A DNA stretch of 18,507 bases from Thermoplasmata archaeon (lineage in GTDB: Archaea > Thermoplasmatota > Thermoplasmata > Thermoplasmatales > Thermoplasmataceae). The translations under genes and the position numbers were made by a program. The number at the start of each line of letters is the position of its first letter. Positions within the stretch are counted from its first letter, which is position 1. Below are positions 6,759 to 14,149 of this stretch, piece by piece. The stretch is from positions 1 to 18,507 of the forward strand of contig JAJYZU010000007.1 of assembly GCA_021799755.1 (NCBI GenBank), read 5' to 3'. The notes under the pieces are model-generated. The model searched no databases. It was given only the letters and a program-made list of their open reading frames with translations, and was not told where the DNA came from.

Positions 6759-7493
6759 TTACTGTTCCATTCGAGGCGCAAGCAGGAATGTCCCGTCTAT
6801 GTCTCTTCCCACGCCGAACTTGAACGAAATGACCAGCGGATAGTCGTCCTTGAATGAGAGCTTCAGCTCGTCGGTTGTGGTTACAGACTTGATAAATCTG
6901 ATCAGATACTCTAGAGGATAGGAACTCTTTATCGTGCTCTTGCAGCTGATTTCTTTTAGCATGTCCTTTGGAAGTATCAACTCAGACTCTTCAGTATCAG
7001 ATACAGACCTGGCCCTGAATGAATCAGGCGTAAGCGTAAGTCTTATTGCATCTGAAACATCCTCTGCGGCCTTTAGACCTTTCTCGAGGTCAGATTTCAA
7101 CAGTACGACGTAAAATTCCGAACTGATTTGTGGTATCTTCGGGGTAGTAACGGTGCTGGGGTCCAGAAGGTTGAACTTCTTGTTGACAGTTCCTATCTCA
7201 AAAAGTAGTTTGTCCTTTTCCTTTGTGATGCTTATCTCATCAGAGTCCCTGGCAACCTTTATGACATTCTTGAGTCTCTCAACGTCAATCGCTATCTCTT
7301 CATCAGCATCAATGCTGTATTCCTTGAAGGATTCCCTCGGAATATCAATATTGATCATGGCTACATGCGCTGGATCTACCGCCCTTATATTGATTCCCTT
7401 CGATTCGAGTTTAAGTTTTACTTCCGTTATTACAGTATTAAGCAGGTCAGTGATTTCTTTCAGATTTTTAACAGACATTCCTATTCTTGTCAT
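6759..7493 (-). CDS. pcn: DNA polymerase sliding clamp (PCNA)
   Basis: The 244-residue protein is of usual archaeal PCNA length. It forms the trimeric ring that tethers DNA polymerase, FEN1, ligase and other factors to DNA. The first domain contains RAVDPAHVAMINIDIP, the conserved PCNA signature around the centre of domain I. The region DPSTVTTPKIPQI is the interdomain connector loop that receives PIP-box partners, and the end GTFLLAPRMEQ is the usual C-terminal strand and tail. I chose ATG 7493 (MTRIGMSVKNL). The TTG three codons earlier is too close to the TATA-like AGATTAATTC (7511-7520, minus strand), whose centre is about 22 nt from the ATG. The gene converges on tRNA-Arg. It is the only PCNA in the window. 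Confidence 0.94.
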   Translation of the reverse strand: MTRIGMSVKNLKEITDLLNTVITEVKLKLESKGINIRAVDPAHVAMINIDIPRESFKEYSIDADEEIAIDVERLKNVIKVARDSDEISITKEKDKLLFEIGTVNKKFNLLDPSTVTTPKIPQISSEFYVVLLKSDLEKGLKAAEDVSDAIRLTLTPDSFRARSVSDTEESELILPKDMLKEISCKSTIKSSYPLEYLIRFIKSVTTTDELKLSFKDDYPLVISFKFGVGRDIDGTFLLAPRMEQ

Positions 7494-7510
7494 AGTTCTC
7501 AACCATTCTT

Positions 7511-7520
7511 GAATTAATCT
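7511..7520 (-). promoter_or_regulatory. TATA-like element of the PCNA gene
   Basis: AGATTAATTC on the minus strand is centred about 22-23 nt before ATG 7493. It favours this ATG over the upstream TTG at 7502. Confidence 0.45.
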
Positions 7521-7629
7521 CCCAGATAATCAGCTAGAGAATAGATAATACTTTCCTCTTATTGTTCTGATAAACTCTTATGGTCATGAACCCACCGAAA
7601 AGTTAAGATTGAAAAACATATAAAGAAGT

Positions 7630-8535
7630 ATGAATAACGAGAAAACAAACGGGCTCCTGAGGTTAGTGGCCCTGCTAATAATTCTTCTTGCAGCTGTCCT
7701 GATTGCAGTATACATGGTGACAACTGTTTACCACATAATCCCGCAGAATTTCAGTTCATTCGTGGATGCGATTTTCATTGCTATATTAATCTACATAATC
7801 CTCAAGATCGTAGTAAACATGTTGAGGCGCTTTCTTGGAAAGTACCTTGAATATTCGTCCATACATCCCATAATATTCATAGTGAATCTGATTGGATACT
7901 TTGTAATAGGCATAGCAGTTCTGGCCGATCTCGGTGTTGACGTATCTTCGGTAATTCTCGGTGGTTCTTTGCTTTCGGTCGTGATTGGACTCGCCGCACA
8001 GAGCGTCCTTTCCAATCAGTTTGCCGGAATATTCCTTACCGTTGTGAGGCCTTTCAAGGTGGGCGACACAGTCACAATCAACACATGGCAGTACGGTGGA
8101 ACCTTCCCAACTCTTTTTCCCAAATATTTCTCTACCGACAGAATTGAGGCCACGGCATATACAGGAATAATCAGGGATATTTCTATCAACTACACCGTTC
8201 TTGAGTCGGCAAGCGGGGATATAGTTAAGATGCCAAACTCTGTGGTGATTCAGGGTGCACTGATTGTCCGGAAGTCAGGTATAAATGTGCAGGCAAGATA
8301 TGAGGTTCCAAAGTACATATCATTTACAAGCATTAACGAATTGATCTCTTCAAAGATAGGGAGTTTACCTGGTGCAAAAGATAAACCGGTATTGCGGATT
8401 GACGAAACCACCATGAACAGTTACATCCTGTTAGTTAACTGCAAGTTTGAAGGGACAGATGCAGATACAAAAAGAAGCGATATACTGAAAGTCCTCTTGG
8501 ATACAATAGAGCCAATGAAATCATCAGCCCAGTAA
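7630..8535 (+). CDS. MscS-family small-conductance mechanosensitive channel
   Basis: The 301-residue protein has membrane segments at about 11-33, 43-63 and 80-101, then a pore-lining helix at 107-137 (SVILGGSLLSVVIGLAAQSVLSNQFAG). The MscS beta domain follows, starting at RPFKVGDTV (140-148), a standard family element. The family releases osmolytes on hypo-osmotic stress by opening under membrane tension. Between KVGDTVTINTW and the IRDISINYTV strand there is a stretch of about 25 residues (YGGTFPTLFPKYFSTDRIEATAYTG, described by its ends) that looks longer than the minimal MscS beta domain. MPNSVVIQGA (201-210) is the usual NS motif after it. The start is ATG 7630. The promoter is weak; GTTAAG near 7601 is the best candidate. 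Confidence 0.9.
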   Translation: MNNEKTNGLLRLVALLIILLAAVLIAVYMVTTVYHIIPQNFSSFVDAIFIAILIYIILKIVVNMLRRFLGKYLEYSSIHPIIFIVNLIGYFVIGIAVLADLGVDVSSVILGGSLLSVVIGLAAQSVLSNQFAGIFLTVVRPFKVGDTVTINTWQYGGTFPTLFPKYFSTDRIEATAYTGIIRDISINYTVLESASGDIVKMPNSVVIQGALIVRKSGINVQARYEVPKYISFTSINELISSKIGSLPGAKDKPVLRIDETTMNSYILLVNCKFEGTDADTKRSDILKVLLDTIEPMKSSAQ

Positions 8536-8561
8536 GATTAATAAACCATTTTAGCTCATAT

Positions 8562-8575
8562 TAGCCTTGGGGCTA
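8562..8575 (+). other. Short hairpin after the MscS gene
   Basis: TAGCC-TTGG-GGCTA forms a perfect 5-bp stem with a 4-nt loop, 26 nt after the stop. No T-run follows directly; the nearest plus-strand T-tract is at 8640-8644. It may stabilise the 3' end. Confidence 0.3.
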
Positions 8576-8590
8576 TAAACGGTAAAGCAC

Positions 8591-8614
8591 AAAAAACATC
8601 CTGTAAACGACAGG
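8591..8614 (-). terminator. Hairpin plus T6 after the small Sm-like gene
   Basis: On the minus strand CCTGT-CGTTT-ACAGG (8600-8614) is followed by AT and then TTTTTT (8591-8596). This hairpin-plus-T-run lies about 30 nt after the stop of the gene at 8643-8852 and resembles an intrinsic terminator. Confidence 0.5.
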
Positions 8615-8642
8615 TTCTTGTGTTTATCCGATATAATTGTTT

Positions 8643-8852
8643 TTAAGGAGCCACTGATAATTTGCATGAGGATATGGGCATAACAATATATCTGTCGACG
8701 CCAGTATTTTTATCCGTCGTCAGGAAAATGTAGGCTCCCTGGTCAACGCCCTTTAACACTCCGTCAAAACTCATGTCTGGAATGAGGTTCTCCTGTCCCT
8801 GTCCTATGAACCATACTCTCACTTTGTGATCCGTTAGATCCGCAAGATTCAT
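8643..8852 (-). CDS. Small protein, possibly Sm-like beta barrel
   Basis: The 69-residue protein alternates strands and turns: HKVRVWFIG, then FDGVLKGVDQGAYIFLTT, then RYIVMPISSCKLSVA. This order recalls the Sm1 motif (an F-x-G-x-L-x-G-x-D segment followed by a hydrophobic strand) and a final strand where Sm2 would be. It has an insertion (about GQENLIPDMS) between the first two strands, and it lacks the Arg-Gly of the classical Sm2 motif, so RNA binding is not assured. An in-frame ATG 8852 has TTAAAT about 25 nt upstream, and a hairpin with a T-run follows the stop, so the gene looks like a genuine monocistronic unit. The family assignment is tentative; it may be another small beta-barrel protein. 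Confidence 0.65.
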   Translation of the reverse strand: MNLADLTDHKVRVWFIGQGQENLIPDMSFDGVLKGVDQGAYIFLTTDKNTGVDRYIVMPISSCKLSVAP

Positions 8853-8872
8853 GATTCTTCATTATTGAAACT

Positions 8873-8880
8873 GATTTAAC
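8873..8880 (-). promoter_or_regulatory. TATA box of the small Sm-like gene
   Basis: GTTAAATC on the minus strand is centred about 25 nt upstream of ATG 8852, consistent with a leaderless transcript. Confidence 0.5.
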
Positions 8881-8959
8881 ATTTGCGCGCGATAATGCAG
8901 TTTCCACAAACAGAAGTAAAATCCAGTAATTTTCTTTCCGATTCACTTTTGATAAAATA

Positions 8960-9027
8960 CAGTTACGCGTGTTAACGTGACTGAAGGCAACACATAACCA
9001 AATGTTAGCAGATGGAAAGTATTCCAT
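8960..9027 (-). terminator. Two tandem hairpins downstream of dppC copy 2
   Basis: Reading on the minus strand, ATGGAA-TACT-TTCCAT (9012-9027) is a perfect 6-bp stem. It is followed by CAGTCACG-N8-CGTAACTG (8960-8983), an 8-bp stem with one G-T pair, then TATTTTAT. The second could end transcription and the first could stabilise the 3' end. Confidence 0.4.
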
Positions 9028-9037
9028 ACCCTTACTG

Positions 9038-10015
9038 TCATGACCTCAGTGATGGATCAAACAGATCCCTGAGGCCGTCACCAAGAAGGTTTGTGCCAAC
9101 TATAAAAAAGAGAAGAAACAGACCAGGGAAGAAGAAAGCCCACCAGACACCCGTGAACAGGTAACCGTTCGCCGCTCCCACTGCAATGAGATTCCCGAGT
9201 TCAGGCGCAAAGATCAGGCCATTTAAAAAGAATGAATTCAGGAAAAACAGTGTTGTGTAGAGCAGTACAACAGTGCCGAGGTCAAGTGACATCTGTATAA
9301 GCGCAGGAGGGAGAGAGTTGGGCAGTACGTGGACAAATGCGTTTCTGATCGTTCCCGATCCGGATGCCCTGGCAGCCTCAACGTAGTTCAGGTTCTTCGT
9401 GGATAATGCGACGCTCCTTGTGATTCTCGCATAGAATGGCCACATTACCACAATAAGCGCATAAACGAAATCATTAACTGAATCCCCCAGCGCAACTGTC
9501 ACAACAAGTGCAAAAACTATGAGCGGAAGGCTTAGAAATATATCGGTGATTCTCATAATTATTTCGTCCAGCACGCCTCCCATGTATCCAGAAAACACTC
9601 CCACAACTATTCCTATCGTGGAGGAGACAAGTACGACAAACGTAGCATTGGTCAGATCGTATTTCAATGCCCCCAGCATGACAGGCAGAAGTGGAATATT
9701 GAATTCTGTGGCTCCAAGAATATACTGCCAACCATGCATGAATCCTGGTGCGGTCGGGTTTGATACTATCCCCAGTCCCCCATAAGTGGCGGCAAACTGG
9801 TAGATTGTCTGATCATTGGGTACACCAAGATACCCTGGATATACATAATCGAGTACGGTGAAAAAATAAAAGAACACGGTGATTATGGCTCCAGCCATGC
9901 CTGCCCTGTTTCTGATGAAAGCATGAAAGTTAAATTTGAAGTTATCTACCACCGGATGATACTTCCTGTTTACCCAAGTTGAATCTATTCCCGCGTAGTT
10001 ACTGTTCACGCTCAT
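9038..10015 (-). CDS. Oligopeptide/dipeptide ABC transporter permease, DppC/OppC type (copy 2)
   Basis: The 325-residue membrane permease is homologous to the one at 5308-6297. Both share YPxYxGV after the first helix, GWxYI(F/L)G in the external loop, IP(I/L)LP before helix two and an EAA loop, here at 211-236 (NYVEAARASGSGTIRN, then HVLPNSLPP). The end LRDLFDPSLRS is typical of DppC. As in copy 1, the family LGTDxxGRD element is replaced, here by LGATEFNIP (100-108). It has a longer polar N-terminus (about 35 residues) than copy 1. No dppB, ATPase or binding protein adjoins it; the nearest dppB-like gene is at 4246-5301. The start is ATG 10015 with TATAATAATAG-like sequence about 22 nt upstream. 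The substrate is unknown. Confidence 0.9.
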   Translation of the reverse strand: MSVNSNYAGIDSTWVNRKYHPVVDNFKFNFHAFIRNRAGMAGAIITVFFYFFTVLDYVYPGYLGVPNDQTIYQFAATYGGLGIVSNPTAPGFMHGWQYILGATEFNIPLLPVMLGALKYDLTNATFVVLVSSTIGIVVGVFSGYMGGVLDEIIMRITDIFLSLPLIVFALVVTVALGDSVNDFVYALIVVMWPFYARITRSVALSTKNLNYVEAARASGSGTIRNAFVHVLPNSLPPALIQMSLDLGTVVLLYTTLFFLNSFFLNGLIFAPELGNLIAVGAANGYLFTGVWWAFFFPGLFLLFFIVGTNLLGDGLRDLFDPSLRS

Positions 10016-10030
10016 GGCACACCGGTTCTA

Positions 10031-10042
10031 CTATAATAATAG
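10031..10042 (-). promoter_or_regulatory. TATA box of dppC copy 2
   Basis: CTATTATTATAG on the minus strand is an AT-rich palindrome-like element about 22 nt from ATG 10015. Confidence 0.45.
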
Positions 10043-10092
10043 AAGTGAATAGATTATACTTTTGTAGATACAGCCTTGAACTGTTACGCATC

Positions 10093-10105
10093 AAAAAATA
10101 AAAAA
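10093..10105 (-). terminator. T6-A-T6 terminator after EF-2
   Basis: On the minus strand TTTTTTATTTTTT lies 22 nt after the EF-2 stop. The same 13-mer follows uS10 at 12378-12390. No strong hairpin precedes it, fitting archaeal U-tract termination. Confidence 0.6.
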
Positions 10106-10127
10106 TATGGTAAAAATTTGAGGAAAA

Positions 10128-12332
10128 TTAGAGTCCTGCGTAGTAATCCTCGTTGTAAGGCTCCGGTTTCAGTCCTTTCCTTTCCCTTATCTTTGCAACA
10201 ACCTCTTTCTGGAGTTCAGGAGGCACTCTCTGGTAACCGGCATTTTCGGAGTTCCATAAGACCTTGCCACCAGTCGCGCTTCTGATGGCTGATGCAAAGC
10301 CAAACATCCCTGCAACCGGGACCTTTGCGTTAATGATCATCTCATCGCCTTCCTGTGTCATTTCCTCTACAACTCCTCTTCTCTGCTGTATTTCGTTTGT
10401 CACTGATCCCATTATTTCTATTGGGACATTTATGTACACTTTCTGGACTGGTTCAAGAAGTATTCTCTTTGCCTGGCACATTGCACCGTATATTGAGTTT
10501 CTTCCAGCTGGAATTACCTGGGCGGGCCCTCTGTGGATGCTGTCTTCGTGAAGTTTTGCATCATAAAGACTTGCCTTTATTCCAAAGACTCGCTCGTTTG
10601 CAAGAGGTCCTCTTGCAATAACCTCCTTGAACGAATCCATCAGCAGTTCCATGGTTTCATCAAGGTACTGGATACCCTTTGTCACATCCAGCATCATGTT
10701 CATGCCCTCCACCATTTCGAGGCCGCGTGCCTCTTCTCTGGTGAACCCGGCGTTCTGAAGCATCTCAATGACAGCTTTTTTGTCCTTGAACTTGGACCCC
10801 TGCGGGATCTTGTTCTCTCTTATAAGTTGAATAGCCTCCTCGGAAAGCGGTTCAACCTTGAAATAAAACTTGTTGTGCTTGTTGGGTGACTTTCCTTCGA
10901 ATGGACCGCCAGTCTTTTCTACGGTCTCTCTGTATACCACTATAGGATCAGAAGTCTGCACCTCAACCTTGTAGTCGTTCCTTATCCTGTAAAGAGTGAC
11001 TTCAAGATGCAATTCTCCCATTCCGGATATGAGATGTTCACCAGTCTCCTGGTTTATATCTACCTGAATGGACGGGTCTGCCTTTGATACGCTCCTCAAG
11101 ACATCGACAAGCTTCGGGAGATCAGCAGTGTGTTTTGCTTCTATGGCAAGAGTCACAACAGGCTCAGTGTAATGTACCATGGGTTCGAAAGGATCCATGT
11201 CAGGAATGGAGGAGACTGTAGACCCTGCTATGGCAGCTTTCAGTCCGACTACTGCAGCAATGTTCCCGGAATCAATCTCATCCACCTGTATCCTGTCGGG
11301 ACCAACCATCAGTGAAAGCAGCTGTACCTTGAATTTGGTATTTCCGGCACCATTGATGTACAGTTCAGTTCCTTTCTTCAGTGTGCCGCTGAATATCCTT
11401 CCCACTGAGATTTCGCCAGCATGTGGATCAACAATTATTTTTGTAATCATCATCGACACAGGACCATTGCTGTCGCAGGAAAGCATTGCCTTACCAATCG
11501 GGGATTCAAGATCACCTTTCCAGATCTGCTGGATCCTGTAACTCTGTGCTTTATTGGGATCAGGGAGATGCCTTATGACCATATCCAGAATCACTTTGTG
11601 CAACGGGCTCTTTTTGGCAAGCTCCTTCTGCTGCCCATCCTTTACCATCTGGTAAACGTCCTTGAACGAGACTTTCGTGGTCTTCATTGCAGCTGCAGAA
11701 ATAGCCCAGTTATTATAGGCAGATCCAAAGGCAATTGTACCGCTCTGCACACTTACTTTCCAAAGTTCCCTGAAGTTATCGGGTGCAGATTTTCCTATCA
11801 GACGGTTTACGTCTGTTATAACCTTGCCAAAACGCTTCTGCATTTCATCCTCATTAAGTCTGAGCTCGTTTATGAGTCTGTCAACCTTGTTGATGAAAAG
11901 GACAGGCTGTACTCTTTCCTTCAGAGCCTGTTTTATCACGGTTTCTGTCTGCGGCATAACGCCCTCAACTGAATCCACAACTATCACAACGCCGTCGACA
12001 GCTCTCATTGCCCTGGTGACGTCTCCACCAAAATCGACGTGTCCAGGCGTATCGATGAGGTTGATAAGGTAGTGGTCACCTTCAAATGAATGCACCATGG
12101 AGGCAACCGCGGCATTTATCGTAATGCCCCTTGCCTGCTCCTGTTCATCGAAATCGAGCATCAGTTGCTTTCCGGCAAGTTCCTCGCTCATCATTCCCGC
12201 ACCTGCGATCAGGTTGTCGGATAATGTGGTCTTTCCATGATCAATGTGCGCTGCAATACCAATATTCCTAATTTTATGTGTATTTTTCATTATAGCAAGC
12301 GCTTTTTCTATATTGTCCTCTTTTCTGCCCAT
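10128..12332 (-). CDS. fusA: Translation elongation factor 2 (aEF-2)
   Basis: The 734-residue translational GTPase catalyses ribosomal translocation. The GTP-binding motifs are AHIDHGKTT (28-36), RGITI (68-72, switch I), DTPGH (94-98, switch II) and NKVD (148-151). The domain IV tip contains LHEDSIHRGPAQVIP, in which His600 is the residue converted to diphthamide in archaea and eukaryotes. RSATGGKVLWNSENAGYQRVP near the end matches the archaeal/eukaryotic C-terminal region. The N-terminus MGRKEDNIEKALAIM is the usual archaeal one, so ATG 12332 is the start. GGTGAT (12339-12344) lies 6 nt upstream and is the clearest Shine-Dalgarno site in the window. The gene follows uS10 by 61 bp, with a terminator-like tract and its own AT-rich promoter between. 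Confidence 0.97.
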   Translation of the reverse strand: MGRKEDNIEKALAIMKNTHKIRNIGIAAHIDHGKTTLSDNLIAGAGMMSEELAGKQLMLDFDEQEQARGITINAAVASMVHSFEGDHYLINLIDTPGHVDFGGDVTRAMRAVDGVVIVVDSVEGVMPQTETVIKQALKERVQPVLFINKVDRLINELRLNEDEMQKRFGKVITDVNRLIGKSAPDNFRELWKVSVQSGTIAFGSAYNNWAISAAAMKTTKVSFKDVYQMVKDGQQKELAKKSPLHKVILDMVIRHLPDPNKAQSYRIQQIWKGDLESPIGKAMLSCDSNGPVSMMITKIIVDPHAGEISVGRIFSGTLKKGTELYINGAGNTKFKVQLLSLMVGPDRIQVDEIDSGNIAAVVGLKAAIAGSTVSSIPDMDPFEPMVHYTEPVVTLAIEAKHTADLPKLVDVLRSVSKADPSIQVDINQETGEHLISGMGELHLEVTLYRIRNDYKVEVQTSDPIVVYRETVEKTGGPFEGKSPNKHNKFYFKVEPLSEEAIQLIRENKIPQGSKFKDKKAVIEMLQNAGFTREEARGLEMVEGMNMMLDVTKGIQYLDETMELLMDSFKEVIARGPLANERVFGIKASLYDAKLHEDSIHRGPAQVIPAGRNSIYGAMCQAKRILLEPVQKVYINVPIEIMGSVTNEIQQRRGVVEEMTQEGDEMIINAKVPVAGMFGFASAIRSATGGKVLWNSENAGYQRVPPELQKEVVAKIRERKGLKPEPYNEDYYAGL

Positions 12333-12338
12333 TTTTAC

Positions 12339-12344
12339 ATCACC
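12339..12344 (-). promoter_or_regulatory. Shine-Dalgarno site of EF-2
   Basis: GGTGAT on the minus strand is complementary to the archaeal 16S 3' end (AUCACC) and is spaced 6 nt from ATG 12332. The AT-rich element at 12363-12372 would start transcription close to this site, so the leader would be only about ten bases. Confidence 0.6.
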
Positions 12345-12377
12345 ATACTGTCGTAAAACTCCATAAAATATTATTAG

Positions 12378-12390
12378 AAAAAATAAAAAA
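12378..12390 (-). terminator. T6-A-T6 terminator after uS10
   Basis: TTTTTTATTTTTT on the minus strand begins 3 nt after the uS10 stop. It is identical to the tract after EF-2 (10093-10105). It would separate the EF-1alpha/uS10 transcript from EF-2, at least in part. Confidence 0.55.
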
Positions 12391-12393
12391 GAA

Positions 12394-12708
12394 TTAACTC
12401 TTTATCTGTATTTCTATCTGAACTCCATCAGGAATAGGAATCCTCATTAGCTGCCTCAAGGTTCTTTCATCGGCATCGACATCAATGAGCCTTTTGTGCA
12501 CCCTGAGTTCCCATCTGTCCCAAGTAGGAGAACCTTCTCCATCCGGGCTCTTTCTGACAGGGACAACAAGCCGCTTGGTTGGCAGGGGAACAGGGCCATG
12601 TATTTCCACTCCAGTCCTCTTTGCAATTCCACGTATCTCGTCACACACGTTCTCAACTATGTTGTGCTCTGTTCCACTAAGGGAAATTCTAGCCCTATAA
12701 GATGCCAT
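12394..12708 (-). CDS. rps10: 30S ribosomal protein S10 (uS10)
   Basis: The 104-residue protein is of normal archaeal length. It binds the head of the small ribosomal subunit. It shows RARISLSG at the N-terminus, GPVPLPTKR around residues 38-46 and the C-terminal [18 protein letters not shown] followed by [13 protein letters not shown], all diagnostic of uS10. I chose ATG 12708 ([12 protein letters not shown]). A GTG at 12717 would add three residues and overlap the EF-1alpha TGA as GTGA, a plausible coupled start that cannot be excluded. The gene sits 5 bp after EF-1alpha in the order tuf-rps10 found in many archaea, so the two are surely co-transcribed. Confidence 0.95.
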   Translation of the reverse strand: MASYRARISLSGTEHNIVENVCDEIRGIAKRTGVEIHGPVPLPTKRLVVPVRKSPDGEGSPTWDRWELRVHKRLIDVDADERTLRQLMRIPIPDGVQIEIQIKS

Positions 12709-12713
12709 ATCAA

Positions 12714-13988
12714 TCACTTTTTCTCTAGATCAATACACTGTCCAGCGGCCACAGTTTGACCCATATCTCTGATGGCAAATCTCCCGAGTTGCGGGAAGTC
12801 AGACACTTTCTCTATAACGAGGGGTTTGTCCGGCACTACTTTTACTATTGCCACGTCGCCTGTTTTGATATAGTCCGGTTTATCCTTGAGTGTGGTACCA
12901 TCCTGGGGCTTCAGGGTCCTGATAATCTCCTCAAATCTGCACGCAACCTGTGAGGTGTGCACGTGGAATACCGGCTTGTACCCATTTGCAATGACGCTCG
13001 GGTGATTGAGAACGACTATCTGTGCTGTGAAGGATTTCACCACTGTCGGCGGTGCATCGACCGTACCGCAAACATCTCCTCTCTTGATATCATTCTTGGC
13101 TATTCCTCTCACGTTAAAACCGACGTTATCGCCTGGTTCCGCAGTTTGCATGGACTCGTGATGCATTTCAATGGACTTTACCTCGCCGTTTTTGTCAGCA
13201 GGAAGGAATATGACCTTGTCACCGACCTTCAGAATACCAGTCTCAATTCTGCCAACAGGTACTGTTCCAATACCGGTAATGGAATAAACATCCTGTATCG
13301 GGAGTCTCAGAGGCTTGTTTGTAGGTTTCTCTGGTACTGTCAAATTGTCGAGTGCCTGCAGAAGTGTTGGTCCCTTGTACCAGGGCATGTTGGGGCTGGG
13401 TTTGGTTACGTTGTCGCCCTTGTATCCACTGAGGGGAATGATGGGGGCATTCTTGTACCCAATTGTCTGAAGGAATTTTTCAACCTCGGCCTTGACCTTG
13501 TTGAACCTTTCCTCGCTGTAAGGGGGTTGTGTGGAGTCCATCTTGTTAGCGATGACAATCAACTGTTTCACTCCAAGGGTCTTTATGAGAAAACCGTGCT
13601 CTCTTGTCTGTGCCATCACTCCCTCTCCTTCCTTGAAGGAGATTACCATGAGTGCGGCGTCTGCCTGGCTTGCACCAGTAATCATGTTCTTCACGAAGTC
13701 TCTGTGTCCGGGAGCATCAATAAGAGTAAAGTAGTATTTGTCAGTCTCAAACTTCTTGTGGTTGAGATCGATTGTCACTCCCCTTTCTCTTTCTTCCTTC
13801 AGCCTGTCCATTACCCAGGCAAACTCAAAGGTTGCCTTTCCCTTTTCAACGGATTGCTTCTTGTATTCCTCAATAATATGAGGAGGAACTTCTCCGTGCT
13901 CGAATAGCAGTCTTCCCACCAATGTTGATTTTCCATGATCGACATGTCCAATCGTTATTAGGTTTATGTGAGGCTTTTGTGTTGCCAT
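12714..13988 (-). CDS. tuf: Translation elongation factor 1-alpha (aEF-1A / EF-Tu)
   Basis: The 424-residue GTPase delivers aminoacyl-tRNA to the ribosome. Motifs are GHVDHGKST (14-22), the switch I region ERGVTID (68-74), DAPGH (91-95) and NKMD (148-151). Domain II begins at [24 protein letters not shown] and domain III ends in [17 protein letters not shown], both typical of archaeal EF-1alpha. [15 protein letters not shown] is the archaeal/eukaryotic insertion before switch I. The start is ATG 13988; CTTAATT (14011-14017, minus strand) lies about 26 nt upstream, implying a leaderless mRNA. It is first of a unit with uS10 and then EF-2. The rps12 and rps7 genes of the classical str operon are not here. 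Confidence 0.97.
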   Translation of the reverse strand: MATQKPHINLITIGHVDHGKSTLVGRLLFEHGEVPPHIIEEYKKQSVEKGKATFEFAWVMDRLKEERERGVTIDLNHKKFETDKYYFTLIDAPGHRDFVKNMITGASQADAALMVISFKEGEGVMAQTREHGFLIKTLGVKQLIVIANKMDSTQPPYSEERFNKVKAEVEKFLQTIGYKNAPIIPLSGYKGDNVTKPSPNMPWYKGPTLLQALDNLTVPEKPTNKPLRLPIQDVYSITGIGTVPVGRIETGILKVGDKVIFLPADKNGEVKSIEMHHESMQTAEPGDNVGFNVRGIAKNDIKRGDVCGTVDAPPTVVKSFTAQIVVLNHPSVIANGYKPVFHVHTSQVACRFEEIIRTLKPQDGTTLKDKPDYIKTGDVAIVKVVPDKPLVIEKVSDFPQLGRFAIRDMGQTVAAGQCIDLEKK

Positions 13989-14010
13989 TTAATTCACCAA
14001 TCTTGATCGG

Positions 14011-14017
14011 AATTAAG
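14011..14017 (-). promoter_or_regulatory. TATA box of the EF-1alpha/uS10 operon
   Basis: CTTAATT on the minus strand is centred about 26 nt before ATG 13988. It is the expected strong promoter of a leaderless transcript. Confidence 0.5.
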
Positions 14018-14149
14018 TACGAATATAAGGATTTTCTCAATTGTGATACTAAAACAGGATTTACTTTGGAATAGAACGTCTTGGGGCCATCAGCGAAATA
14101 TTACCGGAAACCGGGATAGGTTATTAATGCAGATTTTAATATCAATTTC

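Noticed and set aside
8764..9027. An 87-codon minus-strand frame overlapping the small Sm-like gene
   Set aside because: It runs through the likely promoter of that gene and through a hairpin region, and resembles no protein.
11421..11972. A 183-codon plus-strand frame antisense to EF-2
   Set aside because: Same reasoning: a shadow of EF-2 with no recognisable motifs, promoter or start context.
12957..13907. A 316-codon plus-strand open frame antisense to EF-1alpha
   Set aside because: It lies wholly opposite a highly conserved gene, has a Cys/His/Leu-rich composition typical of reverse-frame translation and shows no domain. Long antisense frames arise from the codon bias of strongly expressed genes.
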